A stretch of DNA of 64,000 nucleotides from Actinomycetes bacterium (GCA_014190235.1 BJGC01000009.1:17036-81035), one strand, 5' to 3'. Shown: positions 34,684 through 44,087, counted from the stretch's first letter. Numbers and translations: made by a program. The notes: generated from the sequence alone by a model not told the origin.

Positions 34684-35202
34684 CTATTTTTGTGTTGACC
34701 CGTTCGTGGGGTCCATCAGTTTTTCGTGAGAGGAATCCCATCCGGTGTGACCGCCCCAGCGTGGACCTCGCTCTAATGATAAATCGTTGATCCCAGTTAC
34801 AGCCTCGTTGCAGTGCTGACACACCATCACTGGAACAAAGTCCTCTCCACAGTTGCCGTGAGTCAAGGAGACTGCTTGTCCATCATCCATGAGCCATTTG
34901 TCTCCCCATTTTTTGATCATGCTCATCATCGCAAAAAGATCTTCACCTTTTTCAGTGAGATGGTATTCAAAGCGTTCTGGTTTTTGGTTATAGACAATTT
35001 TTTCGAGCACGTCTGCCTCAATCAGTGTGGACAGCCTGTCGGTCAAAATATTTCGCGCTATACGAAGGTCAGATTGCAAACCTTCAAACCTGGTCACCCC
35101 CATGAAGACCGCACGAATGATCAAAAGATTCCAGAACTCGCCAACAACATCGATGGCCTTTGCCGAGGCGCTGTTGAGATGAGCCACGCTCGTACGTTTC
35201 AT
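34684..35202 (-). CDS. HxlR-type winged-helix transcriptional regulator with C-terminal CxxC
   Basis: A roughly 172-residue regulator. The HxlR domain is recognised in VVGEFWNLLIIRAVFMGVTRFEGLQSDLRIARNILTDRLSTLIE and YHLTEKGEDLFAMM (about residues 20-110). The C-terminal extension (about 120-172) carries CGEDFVPVMVCQHC, possibly a metal site or redox switch. ATG 35202, eight nt behind TAGGGT and with AGGA, is preferred over the TTG at 35211. It is immediately upstream of the secreted nuclease and may regulate it or the neighbouring ferredoxin; that is inference. Confidence 0.85.
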   Translation of the reverse strand: MKRTSVAHLNSASAKAIDVVGEFWNLLIIRAVFMGVTRFEGLQSDLRIARNILTDRLSTLIEADVLEKIVYNQKPERFEYHLTEKGEDLFAMMSMIKKWGDKWLMDDGQAVSLTHGNCGEDFVPVMVCQHCNEAVTGINDLSLERGPRWGGHTGWDSSHEKLMDPTNGSTQK

Positions 35203-35249
35203 TCCTGGCAACCCTATTGCATTTGATTCACGGGGGGTGACCGCTCGCT

Positions 35250-35537
35250 CTACTGAATTCTTGTTGAGTCAAGCAATCGCTGGGGAGGCGCCCCCATTTC
35301 GGCATCAATCTCAACAAAAATACATTCCCCTGGGCACATCTCCGCCGCCTGCACCACGGCGTTCATGAGATTCCATGGCACCTCTGCCAACGACCCAGAG
35401 CCGCCGGGATCATTGAGACTTTTCCCGACATTGGCTACATATGCAATCCCATCTTCGAGTTGCACAAAGACATCGGGGCAATGGTCGACGCATAATCCAT
35501 CTCCGGTGCAGAGATCTTGGTCAATCCACACGCGCAC
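35250..35537 (-). CDS. Small ferredoxin, probably [3Fe-4S]
   Basis: A 95-residue ferredoxin with C10-TGDGLC16-VDHC20-P and C68-P plus C72. The second cluster position holds Asp13 in place of cysteine, as in [3Fe-4S] ferredoxins that feed cytochromes P450 and similar oxygenases. No P450 gene lies nearby, so the partner is elsewhere. An inserted loop (about 37-55) is longer than in typical short ferredoxins. It lies between the HxlR regulator and the divergent prolyl oligopeptidase gene. Confidence 0.9.
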   Translation of the reverse strand: MRVWIDQDLCTGDGLCVDHCPDVFVQLEDGIAYVANVGKSLNDPGGSGSLAEVPWNLMNAVVQAAEMCPGECIFVEIDAEMGAPPQRLLDSTRIQ

Positions 35538-35609
35538 GATTTCTACGATACTTGCGAAGACAAGATTCTGTCACCTTGTGCGAGCAACTACAGGTCATAG
35601 CCTGCAGAT

Positions 35610-37631
35610 ATGACTACGCCTCCCGTTGCCCCTCGTCGGCCCCATCAGCATGCTCGTATCACGGGTGATATCAGCGATCCATATGCATGGCTCGTCAATA
35701 AAGATGACCCCGCAACGATTTCATATTTAGAAGTGGAGAATACATTTGCCGACAGGTGGTTTGCGCCACATCAGGCGACAGTCGATGCAATCTTTGCCGA
35801 AATCAAAGCCCGCACAAAAGAGGATGACTCTGCTCCCCCTGTACAAAAAGGAAAGTACTGGTACACCACCAGAACTGTCGCCGGAAGCGCATACGCCATT
35901 CATTCACGAGGACTCACAAGAGACACCGCCGAAGCAATACTTTTGCTCGATGAAAACGTAGAAGCGGACGGGCACGACTATTTCTCATTGAATGCATTCG
36001 ACATCAGCACGGATGAGAAATCGCTGGCGTGGTCAAGCGACACTGATGGTAGTGAACGCTATACGTTGCGCTTTCGCGACATTTCATCACAGACAGATCT
36101 TCCTGACGTCTTGACTGACACCACATGGGGCGGAACTGCTTGGTCAAGTGACTCCCAATATTTGTTTTATGTCACCCCTGACGAGGCAATGCGCCCACAC
36201 CAGGTGTGGCGACATGCAATTGGCACGAATCAGTCGGCGGATGTTTTGGTATTTACAGAGCCAGACGAAAGATTTTTTGTTGGCATAGAGTTGTCGCGTT
36301 CTGAGCAGTGGATCATCATCGAAAGTGCCAGCAAGACATCTAGCGAATCTTGGCTTATTGATGCAAGTGAACCGATATCAGAAATGCAACTTGTTGCCGA
36401 GCGTCAAGATGATGTGGAATACACAGTCGATCATTGGGGAGACAGTTTTGCCATAGTTACCAACCTTGATGCTCATGATTTTCAGGTCTGTACGGCCCCG
36501 ACTAAAGAGCCTTCAGTGTGGACGACATTTATTTCACACACAACCGGAAATCGCATCGTGCATTTTGATTGTTTTGCTGATTTTGGAGTGATGCAACGCT
36601 GGGTAGACGGCCAGCAACAACTTTATATTGTGCAGCGCAACGGTGAAGTGAAAAATATCGTTGTTGCATCGGAGCCACACGAAGTTGAAATGGACTCTAA
36701 CCCAGAGTTCAAGTGTTCAAGTGTTCGCATCAATATGCAGTCGCTTGTGACGCCACCAACAATTCTTGATTACACGGTGGCAGATTCCGGCATGGCTGTG
36801 CTCAAGTGCGTCGACGTTCCAGATGTGGATCTCCGTAACTACGTTGCCACTCGGTCTTGGGCTATTGCCTCTGACGGCACTCGTATTCCCCTTGACATCG
36901 TGCGGCACCGAGACACGCCGGCCGATGGCACTGCTCCGGCATTGCTCTACGCATATGGGTCATACGAGTTGTCAACGCCGCCGTGGTTTTCGACGGCGCG
37001 ATTGTCGCTCCTTGATCGCGGATGGGTGTGGGCTCTCGCTCACCCTCGCGGCGGCGGCGAGATGGGCCGAGGGTGGTATTTAGACGGCAAACTCCTCAAC
37101 AAGCGAAACACATTTACTGACACAATCGCATGCGCGCGTTCACTTGTTGCCACCAAGATCTGTGGTGAAAAAATTGTTCTACGTGGTGGTAGTGCCGGTG
37201 GATTACTCGTAGGTGCGTGTATCAACTTTGAACCGACGCTGTTTCATGCAGCCGTTGCCGAAGTTCCCTTCGTCGATGTTGTGTCTTCGATGAGTGACCC
37301 TGATTTGCCGCTGACAATTACTGAGTGGGAAGAATGGGGAGACCCGCGTGTTGAACCGTGGGCAAGTTACATGCTGTCGTATTCGCCGTATGACAATGTT
37401 CAGCCCGTCAAATATCCAGCGCTCTATGTCACTGCTGGGCTCAACGACCCGCGAGTGAGTTATCACGAACCTGCAAAATGGGTGGCGCGACTGCGGCATG
37501 ATTCACCAACAACGCTTGTCATTATGAAATGTGAAATGGGTGCAGGACACGGCGGTCCAACCGGTCGATATGAGCGCTGGCGTGACGAAGCGCGCACGCT
37601 GACTTTTGTTCTTGTTGCAACTAGCCAATGA
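35610..37631 (+). CDS. Prolyl oligopeptidase family serine peptidase (oligopeptidase B-like, S9A)
   Basis: A 673-residue cytosolic peptidase with an N-terminal beta-propeller (about 65-400) and a C-terminal alpha/beta-hydrolase domain. GGSAGGLLVGA supplies the catalytic Ser (about 532), LNDPRVSYHEP the Asp and GAGHGGPTGRY the His. AHPRGGGEMGRGWY is the oligopeptidase B oxyanion region, and the EEWGDPR segment gives the acidic pocket for basic residues. TAGCCT lies six nt before the ATG. It overlaps the convergent MauE-like gene by 11 nt. No signal peptide is seen. Confidence 0.93.
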   Translation: MTTPPVAPRRPHQHARITGDISDPYAWLVNKDDPATISYLEVENTFADRWFAPHQATVDAIFAEIKARTKEDDSAPPVQKGKYWYTTRTVAGSAYAIHSRGLTRDTAEAILLLDENVEADGHDYFSLNAFDISTDEKSLAWSSDTDGSERYTLRFRDISSQTDLPDVLTDTTWGGTAWSSDSQYLFYVTPDEAMRPHQVWRHAIGTNQSADVLVFTEPDERFFVGIELSRSEQWIIIESASKTSSESWLIDASEPISEMQLVAERQDDVEYTVDHWGDSFAIVTNLDAHDFQVCTAPTKEPSVWTTFISHTTGNRIVHFDCFADFGVMQRWVDGQQQLYIVQRNGEVKNIVVASEPHEVEMDSNPEFKCSSVRINMQSLVTPPTILDYTVADSGMAVLKCVDVPDVDLRNYVATRSWAIASDGTRIPLDIVRHRDTPADGTAPALLYAYGSYELSTPPWFSTARLSLLDRGWVWALAHPRGGGEMGRGWYLDGKLLNKRNTFTDTIACARSLVATKICGEKIVLRGGSAGGLLVGACINFEPTLFHAAVAEVPFVDVVSSMSDPDLPLTITEWEEWGDPRVEPWASYMLSYSPYDNVQPVKYPALYVTAGLNDPRVSYHEPAKWVARLRHDSPTTLVIMKCEMGAGHGGPTGRYERWRDEARTLTFVLVATSQ

Positions 37632-37995
37632 CTGCGGCAGCAGCCAATAAACCCATCAGAACAATATTTCGCCCTAGATCTTTTACCGATGGTGGACGAC
37701 GCGCACGCGAACCAAAACAGGCGCATGGCTGTTGGCTTCCGCTACGAATACTGACGGCCAAAAATATTGTAAACACCATTAGCAATGCTGTTGAGATACC
37801 TAGCACCAGACTGGAGAGTCCAAAGGCGGTGAGCAAAATTCCAAGCACAAGTTCAAGAATTGGAATTCCTGCAGCCAAAAAGCGTCTGACTCCCTGCGCA
37901 CGCGCATCAGCAATCCATTGATCCCAACCCAAGATTTTTTGAGCACCTGCGACCGCGAATACTGCGCCAACGACCGCTGCGAATATTCTGCCCAT
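37621..37995 (-). CDS. MauE/DoxX-like membrane protein
   Basis: A 124-residue membrane protein with four predicted helices and the MauE-type CACFGSRARR motif (C91/C93) between helices 3 and 4. MauE-like proteins are thought to move electrons for disulfide formation or amine dehydrogenase maturation, similar to the VKOR/DsbD group; here no mau genes are near. It starts 8 nt downstream of the flavin reductase gene's 3' end, on the same strand, so the two share an operon. Confidence 0.85.
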   Translation of the reverse strand: MGRIFAAVVGAVFAVAGAQKILGWDQWIADARAQGVRRFLAAGIPILELVLGILLTAFGLSSLVLGISTALLMVFTIFLAVSIRSGSQQPCACFGSRARRPPSVKDLGRNIVLMGLLAAAAVIG

Positions 37996-38003
37996 GAGCG
38001 CGC

Positions 38004-38543
38004 TTATTCGGATTGACCGACGCTGGTGACTTTGCCCCCAAAAAAAACCATCGCATCTGCCGTGGGGTCTGTGCTGATGAGATGTTCAACACGACCCACC
38101 ACAAAATAATGATCGCCAACTTCGGTGACAGAATGAATCGTGCAGTCAATCCACGCTAGACAGCCACCAAGAATGGGAGACCCGCTCGGAGCCGCGCTCC
38201 AATCGATTCCGGCAAAGCGATCATCTGCTTCTTTGGCAAATTTCCAGCACAACTCAGATTGCGCACTTGACAAAACATTGACACAAAATGAACCACCGGC
38301 CTCGATGAGTGGCCACGATGTCGAATTTAGTCCCGGGAAAAAGCCAACAAGAGGCGGGTCAAGTGAAACAGAAGTAAACGAGCCGATCGTGATGCCGTGT
38401 GGCTCTGAGTGGGCGTCTAATCCTGTGACCACCACGACAGACGTCGGCACATGGGCAAGCACGGCGCGAAAGTGGGCGCTATCAAATGAACTCACCTTGC
38501 CACAATAGACAAACGCATCGCGTTCGTGCTGAATCCGACCCAC
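38004..38543 (-). CDS. Flavin reductase-like FMN-binding protein
   Basis: A 179-residue split-barrel flavoprotein of the flavin reductase family (SAHFRAVLAHVPTSVVVVTGLD, PHGITIGSFTSVSLDPPLVGFF and FCVNVLSS). Such proteins reduce free FMN/FAD for monooxygenases. GTG 38543 opens the frame, but GTG 38495 (VSSFDSAHF) gives the more usual N-terminus; the start is undecided. It follows the MBL-fold hydrolase by 1 nt, so an operon of MBL hydrolase, flavin reductase and MauE-like protein is likely. Confidence 0.88.
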   Translation of the reverse strand: MGRIQHERDAFVYCGKVSSFDSAHFRAVLAHVPTSVVVVTGLDAHSEPHGITIGSFTSVSLDPPLVGFFPGLNSTSWPLIEAGGSFCVNVLSSAQSELCWKFAKEADDRFAGIDWSAAPSGSPILGGCLAWIDCTIHSVTEVGDHYFVVGRVEHLISTDPTADAMVFFGGKVTSVGQSE

Positions 38544-38544
38544 A

Positions 38545-39387
38545 TCACTGCAAAGTCAGAGTCATTCCCTCGGCGGCCACAATGACTTCAAGGCCCCCAG
38601 AAACTGGCGTTTTGGCAAGAGCATCAAGCGCGGAGTCGTGACGCAACGGATCATGATGAAACATCGCTAGTCGTTTGGCGCGACATTCTGTTGCCACCGT
38701 TATCGCAAAATCGGGTGTGCAGTGACCCCAATTGAACTTGCGCTGAAACTCCTCAGGGGTGTACTGCGAGTCGTGAATCAAAAGATCGCAATCGTCAACA
38801 AGTTCATGTACTGCTTTGATGACGGTGTGCGAACCATCGTACGGTTGCTGATGATCTGACAGATAAGCGACACTGATGCCACCGATCTCTACCCGAAAAC
38901 CAAGTGTGTTTCCGACGTGGGGAATTTGTCGTGAGCGAACCTTGAACTCCCCGACCGAAAAATCATTGTCGGCAAGATCGATGAATCGAAATGTGCCCGG
39001 AAAATTCATGATGCTTAGTGGGAACATCGGAGGTCGGATCATTTCGCCAATCGCAGTGTGCAGAGGAACGCCATCTTCTTGGGCGGGTCCATACACATCC
39101 AAGATGGCATCATCACGCATCATCGGCGCAAAAAATGGCAAGCCCTGCACATGGTCCCAATGCAGATGTGATAACAGAGCGGTTCCGTGAAACGGCACTT
39201 GGTTCTGGCTGATCTCTTGACCAAAATATTGCAAGCCAGTTCCGAGATCAAGAATCAGAGGTTGCTGACCTGCAACGTGTAGTGAAACACACGATGTGTT
39301 TCCGCCGTAGCGGGCTGTCTCTGGACAATGACAAGGCGTTGAACCACGAACGCCACGAAACGTCACATCCATGCTCATTGCCCCCAT
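38545..39387 (-). CDS. MBL-fold metallohydrolase
   Basis: A roughly 280-residue metallo-beta-lactamase-fold protein. The metal motif SHLHWDHVQGLPFF (HxHxDH) is complete, with IPHVGNTLGFRV, SDHQQ and IHDSQYT supplying further ligands, and an MFHHDPLRHD end. The N-terminal FRGVRGSTPC is typical of the subgroup related to cyclic-nucleotide phosphodiesterases and RNase Z. ATG 39387, eight nt behind TAGCGT, is chosen; two further ATGs lie at 39378 and 39372 behind GGGGGC. The longest frame (39492) would overlap the divergent hydrolase gene. Substrate unknown. Confidence 0.88.
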   Translation of the reverse strand: MGAMSMDVTFRGVRGSTPCHCPETARYGGNTSCVSLHVAGQQPLILDLGTGLQYFGQEISQNQVPFHGTALLSHLHWDHVQGLPFFAPMMRDDAILDVYGPAQEDGVPLHTAIGEMIRPPMFPLSIMNFPGTFRFIDLADNDFSVGEFKVRSRQIPHVGNTLGFRVEIGGISVAYLSDHQQPYDGSHTVIKAVHELVDDCDLLIHDSQYTPEEFQRKFNWGHCTPDFAITVATECRAKRLAMFHHDPLRHDSALDALAKTPVSGGLEVIVAAEGMTLTLQ

Positions 39388-39490
39388 AGGATCCCACGCT
39401 AGACGGAGATCTCCTGTTATCGCTAGTGGATCATGGCGTGACGTGCGTCGCACTGATTGAGATGCTCGGGGGCTGAAGTACTCTTGCCCC

Positions 39491-40366
39491 ATGAACTCAA
39501 TAAAGACAGGAGTTGTCTCAACTCGAGGTGTGGACTTTAGTTATCTCGAGTGCGGCAATGGCCCGCTTGCTCTGTGCCTTCATGGATTCCCTGACAGCGC
39601 CCACACCTGGAGATACCTGTTGCCAGAGCTTGCCGCTGCCGGGTTTCGTGCCGTTGCGCCGTTTACTCGCGGTTACGCCCCAACGAGTATTCCAGCCGAC
39701 GGCTACTACCAAACAGGTGCTCTCTCGGCTGATGCAAATGCTCTTCACGAAGTACTTGGCGCAAACTCAGATGCGGTCATCATCGGACATGACTGGGGTG
39801 CAATGACCGTCTTTGGTGCTGCTGTGCACGAGCCACAACGCTGGCGCAGTGTCGTCGGAATGGCAGTGCCGCCAGGACCAACCGTCGGAGTTGCATTCAT
39901 GAACAATCTTGCTCAAGTGAAACGCAGTTGGTACATGTTCTTTTTTCAACACGCTCTTTCAGACATTGTTGTCACGGCAAACGACTCAGCATTTATTGAC
40001 ATGTTGTGGGAAGACTGGTCACCAGGATTTGATGGAAGCGCTGATATCGCCCACGTCAAAGATTGTTTGCGCGATCCGGCCAATCTCTCAGCAGCACTCG
40101 GGTATTACCGCGCCACACTTGGCGACGCAAAACATGATCCAGCACTCGAGGACATCCAAAATGCAACATCACAAGTTCCTACGCAACCGACGCTCTATCT
40201 GCACGGAGTAAACGACGGATGCATGGGTGCAGAAGTTGCTGAATCAACACGATTGTTCTGTCCAACTGTTACCACTCACCTCGTCGAAGATGCTGGCCAC
40301 TTCTTGCAACTCGAACAACCTGTCGTTGTCAACAAGTTAATTGTTGATTGGGTTACGGCAAAGTAA
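39491..40366 (+). CDS. Alpha/beta-fold hydrolase, epoxide hydrolase-like
   Basis: A 291-residue alpha/beta hydrolase: LHGFPDSAHTWRYLLPELAAAGFRAVAPFTRGY (oxyanion HGFP), GHDWGAMTVFG with Asp nucleophile (about 102), and EDAGHFLQLEQP with the catalytic His. The Asp nucleophile places it with epoxide hydrolases and haloalkane dehalogenases and away from Ser esterases. The cap domain (about 135-215) is helical. TACTCT lies six nt before the ATG. The 3' end overlaps convergent mutY by 14 nt. Substrate unknown. Confidence 0.9.
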   Translation: MNSIKTGVVSTRGVDFSYLECGNGPLALCLHGFPDSAHTWRYLLPELAAAGFRAVAPFTRGYAPTSIPADGYYQTGALSADANALHEVLGANSDAVIIGHDWGAMTVFGAAVHEPQRWRSVVGMAVPPGPTVGVAFMNNLAQVKRSWYMFFFQHALSDIVVTANDSAFIDMLWEDWSPGFDGSADIAHVKDCLRDPANLSAALGYYRATLGDAKHDPALEDIQNATSQVPTQPTLYLHGVNDGCMGAEVAESTRLFCPTVTTHLVEDAGHFLQLEQPVVVNKLIVDWVTAK

Positions 40367-41261
40367 ATAACCCTTTGTCATGACTCAATAAACCATCCGA
40401 AAGAAGAGATTCGATCAATCGCTGAGCGCGCGCAGGATCGTGTTCGAGTTGCATTGCCTCAACGACGTCTGCATGCGATAATTCGTTCTTAATCGCGGCC
40501 TTCATTGCTCGCCCGCGCGCTTGTCGATCTGATCCTTCGAATCGCGATTGAGGTTTCGAGGTGCCTGCAGTTGCGGGCGCCGGATCCGGAGAGTCTGGCC
40601 CTCCGCGCCACACGCAAATATCTTGCACCACACACTGCGAACACTTTGGCGAACGGGCTACACAAACGTGCGCGCCAAAATCCATCATCACTTGGTTCCA
40701 CTCCCACGACAATCCCATGGGCAGAAGTTCATCAGCGCGTTCTTGTAACTCACGTGCTTTTAATGGCACGCCTTTTATTCGAGCGATAATACGAGCAACA
40801 TTGGTGTCAACGACGGCTACATCTTGACGGTATGCAAACGACAACACTGCCCGCGCTGTATACGCGCCAACTCCTGGCAACGCCAACATCGCTTCAAGCG
40901 TGTCGGGTACTTCGCCGCCATGATGTGTATAAATTATTTGCGCAGATGCTTGCAAATTGCGACAGCGCCGCGGATATCCCAACCCGTGCCATAATGCGAG
41001 TGCGTCACCTAACGATGCCTCTGCTAGCGATTGTGGCGTTGGAAAGCGTTCGATAAATGCTTCATACTTGGGTAAGACGCGTGCCACCGAAGTCTGCTGC
41101 AACATCACTTCACTCACAAATACACACCACGCATTATTTGTTCTGCGCCACGGTAGATCGCGTAGTTCGCTACTTCCCCACCGCAAAAGAGCAGTGGTGA
41201 TTTGGTCGTTTAGAGACTCGTTTGACAAATGTTTAAGAAGACCACACGTCTTGGCCGTCAT
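40353..41261 (-). CDS. mutY: A/G-specific adenine glycosylase
   Basis: A roughly 302-residue repair glycosylase that removes adenine opposite 8-oxoguanine. LPWRRTNNAWCVFVSEVMLQQT carries the catalytic Glu (about 50-55); LPGVGAYTARAVLSFAYRQDVAVVDTNVARI holds the helix-hairpin-helix and catalytic Asp; the [4Fe-4S] cluster is CVARSPKCSQCVVQDIC. The C-terminal Nudix-like 8-oxoG-recognition domain of full-length MutY is absent, replaced by a short helical tail of about 75 residues, as in several actinobacterial forms. ATG 41261 is chosen over TTG 41285. The start overlaps the 3' end of the MaoC gene by 29 nt. Confidence 0.93.
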   Translation of the reverse strand: MTAKTCGLLKHLSNESLNDQITTALLRWGSSELRDLPWRRTNNAWCVFVSEVMLQQTSVARVLPKYEAFIERFPTPQSLAEASLGDALALWHGLGYPRRCRNLQASAQIIYTHHGGEVPDTLEAMLALPGVGAYTARAVLSFAYRQDVAVVDTNVARIIARIKGVPLKARELQERADELLPMGLSWEWNQVMMDFGAHVCVARSPKCSQCVVQDICVWRGGPDSPDPAPATAGTSKPQSRFEGSDRQARGRAMKAAIKNELSHADVVEAMQLEHDPARAQRLIESLLSDGLLSHDKGLFTLP

Positions 41262-41748
41262 GAGGTCGACGACGCTGCGGGGCAAACTCTCGTTTCCAGA
41301 CCATCACACGACGACGGAAATAACAGACTTCCTTGCCTTCTTGGTTGAATCCTTTTGTTTCGACAGTCACGATTCCGCGATCATTTTTTGATTTGCTTTC
41401 TTGTACCTCAAGTACTCGCGTTTCTGCGTGAATAGTGTCGCCATGAAAAGTTGGAAACTTGTGCTGCAAGGTCTCTACTTCAAGATTGGCAATTGCCGCA
41501 CCGCTGACGTCAGGAACGCTCATGCCCAAGACAAGTGAATACACTAAATTTCCGACAACCACGTTTTTACCCTGCACGCTTTGAGCAGCGAACCAATCGT
41601 TGGTGTGTAGCGGATGATGATTCATCGTTATCATGCAAAAGAGATGATCGTCGTATTCTGTAATGGTCTTACCTGGCCAGTGTCGATACACATCACCGAC
41701 TACAAAGTCTTCTAGGCATCGACCAAAGGGGCGTTCGTATGTTGTCAC
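41233..41748 (-). CDS. MaoC-family dehydratase, mesaconyl-CoA hydratase (MeaC)-like
   Basis: A 171-residue single hot-dog enzyme. The block YRHWPGKTITEYDDHLFCM, then MNHHPLHTNDWFA, has the MaoC Asp/His catalytic set, and the pattern GKNVVVGNLVYSLVLGMSVPDVSG closely recalls MeaC of the Streptomyces ethylmalonyl-CoA pathway, which hydrates mesaconyl-CoA to methylmalyl-CoA. GTG start. It overlaps the LPG-synthase-like gene by 4 nt and mutY by 29 nt. The probable pathway partners (Mcd-like dehydrogenase, malyl-CoA lyase) lie 2.4-6 kb away on the other strand. Confidence 0.85.
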   Translation of the reverse strand: MTTYERPFGRCLEDFVVGDVYRHWPGKTITEYDDHLFCMITMNHHPLHTNDWFAAQSVQGKNVVVGNLVYSLVLGMSVPDVSGAAIANLEVETLQHKFPTFHGDTIHAETRVLEVQESKSKNDRGIVTVETKGFNQEGKEVCYFRRRVMVWKREFAPQRRRPHDGQDVWSS

Positions 41749-42944
41749 GACTCTGACGATAGTTCAGGAGACTCGACACCCCCTGAGTCATCCCCTGAAT
41801 ACTCCAACTCGTCCTTGCTTACCGTTGGTCGCACGAACTGCCCTGTGCGATCTTTGGGCGCAAAACGCTCAACCCAGTCAACATTGCTCACCCCTCGGGC
41901 AACCTCACGTTTGAGCAGCGCGGGCATAGGTCCTAGCCTCTTCATTCGCTCAATAGAAAACGGCCCAACTCGGAGTGACAAATAGCAAAGCCATCCCACA
42001 AGAATGGGTAACCAGAACTGCGCCACTCGATATGACAATACGCTCACGGTGGCAATGGTTCTTGTCAGCCCAAAGCCCACCAATGTAGGAATGTAGATAC
42101 CTTCCACAATGCCAAGACCACCTGGTGTTATCGGAATCACTGCCATCACATTGGCTAAACCAAAAGCCACGATGAGACCATCAAAGCGAAGCGAACCACC
42201 AAACGCATTAATCATCACCCACAGCGACGCACCGTCAAGAATCCAATTGACTGTCGCCCATCCAACAACTCGAATCAACAATTTGTGATCAGCAGCAAGA
42301 AGTTCAATACGCATTCCAAGATGTTGCAAAACATCAGCGACACGCTCTTCGTCATAACGCACTCTGCGCGCCATTTTGCGAACCATTCGCTCGGAGCGAC
42401 CTTGTCCTTCGACTAAACCAAATACTAAGAAGGCAGCAAATGCCATCAATAGAACACCGATAATTGCAGCGGTGCCGTAGATCGGGTTTACTCCCCGACC
42501 AGGAATTGAAATGATAAGACCTAGCCACAAGATGACATTGAGCATTAGTGCAGAACCAATACCTGCCGTTGCTAGAGCAAATCCGGCATCTGGTCCTGCG
42601 ATTCCACAGGTCGTGAGCAGGCGGTATCCCAGTGCAGAACTCGCAGCACTGCCGCCAGGCATTATGTTGCCGAGCGCTTTTGTGCTGAGCTGAATTCGAA
42701 ACAAACGAGTTGTGCTTATTTTTGATGATTCATGGCCTAAGGCAGCGCGAGTAAGAAGTGTGTATGCCAACAGTGAAAAACCCTGTAAGCCGATTCCAAC
42801 GAACAACATTCCTGGATCAACTTCAGACAACTGATCGATTGCCGCACGAAAACCCGGAACGAGTGGCAACACAAAGAAATAGATCACCGCAAAGAGCGAG
42901 ACCATCTTGGCCGTGCGTAAATACTTCAGTCTTTGCCTAGGCAC
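41745..42944 (-). CDS. UPF0104/LPG synthase transmembrane-region family protein
   Basis: A 399-residue integral membrane protein with about eight predicted helices and the family hallmark ITPGGLGIVEG (about 275-285); LGNIMPGGSAAS near residue 95 is the matching N-terminal motif. The family is the flippase half of lysylphosphatidylglycerol synthases; the catalytic synthetase half is missing, so it may act in lipid flipping or bind another enzyme. A cytosolic, acidic C-terminal tail follows. The GTG start overlaps the serine hydrolase stop by 8 nt and its stop overlaps MaoC by 4 nt. Confidence 0.88.
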   Translation of the reverse strand: MPRQRLKYLRTAKMVSLFAVIYFFVLPLVPGFRAAIDQLSEVDPGMLFVGIGLQGFSLLAYTLLTRAALGHESSKISTTRLFRIQLSTKALGNIMPGGSAASSALGYRLLTTCGIAGPDAGFALATAGIGSALMLNVILWLGLIISIPGRGVNPIYGTAAIIGVLLMAFAAFLVFGLVEGQGRSERMVRKMARRVRYDEERVADVLQHLGMRIELLAADHKLLIRVVGWATVNWILDGASLWVMINAFGGSLRFDGLIVAFGLANVMAVIPITPGGLGIVEGIYIPTLVGFGLTRTIATVSVLSYRVAQFWLPILVGWLCYLSLRVGPFSIERMKRLGPMPALLKREVARGVSNVDWVERFAPKDRTGQFVRPTVSKDELEYSGDDSGGVESPELSSES

Positions 42945-43989
42945 GCTCTCTACTTTTACCTACGCGGGGTGTCGAAATAGGGAATGCCCCAATAACAGAC
43001 AGTAAATGTTGCGTGAGCGCATCGCGTTTCGCTGCATCTGTTTTGCCGAGGCGCACTAACACAAGGTCTCGATTTGGAATCACCCATGTGTATTGTCCTT
43101 CATATCCCAGCGCAACAAGGCTGTCTGGCTCACTTGGCCATGTCCACCAATGCGATCCGTAACAAAAACCATTGTCTGGATCATAGGCGCTGAAGTTTCT
43201 TGCGTGATTCACCCAATTGACTGGCAAGATGCGTTTATCATCAACCATTCCGTCGTTGAGATACAAGTGCCCAAATTTGGCAAAGTCTCGCGCACTGGCA
43301 AAGACATACGAAGAGCCAACAAACGTTCCGGCTAAATCAAACCTCGCTGTCGCAGTGCTCATTCCCAAGACATCAAATAACCTTTGCTGCAAGAGTTTCG
43401 TCATTTGATCGGTGCTACCAGTAGTTTCACCAATTGCACGTGCCAATATGTGCGTGACGATATTTGTTGTTCCAGAGGAGTACAACCAGTGTGATCCTGG
43501 TTCATGCTCAAGCAACTTCGCTCTTGCGAATGCCGCATTATTGTCACTGCCACTACCAAATAACATGTCAATGACATCGGACGATGTGTCGTCAACGTAA
43601 TCTTCAATCCACGACAAACCCGAGCGCATTTCTAAGAGATGCTGTGTTGTGATTCGGCACCGGTCATCGCGTGACCACTCTGGCAATGCAGTTGGCGCAT
43701 CAACATCAAGCAGGCCGTCACCCACTGTTATGCCCACGAGTGCATGAGTGATGCTCTTGGCCATCGACCATGAGATGAGAGTGCTGTCAGCATCGACTCC
43801 CGGCCCATACGCCTCTGCCACGACCTTGCCCCGATGCACTGCGACGATGGCCTGCGTTTCGCCGAGGGCTTCTGGCTGACTCAAGAGGTGCGCTATTTGG
43901 GCATCAAGTATTCGTCGATCGACGTCGGCGTCAGGCGCACTCGTGGCCCACTCAAACGATGTTGCGTCGCCACTGGACGATTCAGGCAT
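42937..43989 (-). CDS. Serine hydrolase of the beta-lactamase (class C/NylB) fold
   Basis: A 350-residue protein with SxxK motif SMAKSITHAL (about 74-83), the Tyr motif YSSGTTNIV (about 168-176) in the place of YxN, and a HWWTWP segment in the C-terminal part. The layout matches penicillin-binding/class C-type hydrolases such as 6-aminohexanoate-dimer hydrolase and esterases; no clear signal peptide, so an antibiotic-resistance role is unlikely. TAGTCT lies six nt before the ATG, facing the Mcd-like gene. It leads a tightly overlapping operon with the membrane protein, MaoC and mutY. Confidence 0.88.
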   Translation of the reverse strand: MPESSSGDATSFEWATSAPDADVDRRILDAQIAHLLSQPEALGETQAIVAVHRGKVVAEAYGPGVDADSTLISWSMAKSITHALVGITVGDGLLDVDAPTALPEWSRDDRCRITTQHLLEMRSGLSWIEDYVDDTSSDVIDMLFGSGSDNNAAFARAKLLEHEPGSHWLYSSGTTNIVTHILARAIGETTGSTDQMTKLLQQRLFDVLGMSTATARFDLAGTFVGSSYVFASARDFAKFGHLYLNDGMVDDKRILPVNWVNHARNFSAYDPDNGFCYGSHWWTWPSEPDSLVALGYEGQYTWVIPNRDLVLVRLGKTDAAKRDALTQHLLSVIGAFPISTPRVGKSRERA

Positions 43990-44087
43990 ACTTTCAGACT
44001 AGGCGCGACCATCGTCACGCCTGTCCATCAGAGAAAATCCCATGAGAGTGCTAGTTCTTGCGCGTCCCCTCACTAGCGTTTAGTGCC

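Noticed and set aside
42937..43989. Antibiotic-resistance beta-lactamase
   Set aside because: SxxK is present but the Tyr motif is YSS, there is no signal peptide, and it resembles NylB-type hydrolases.
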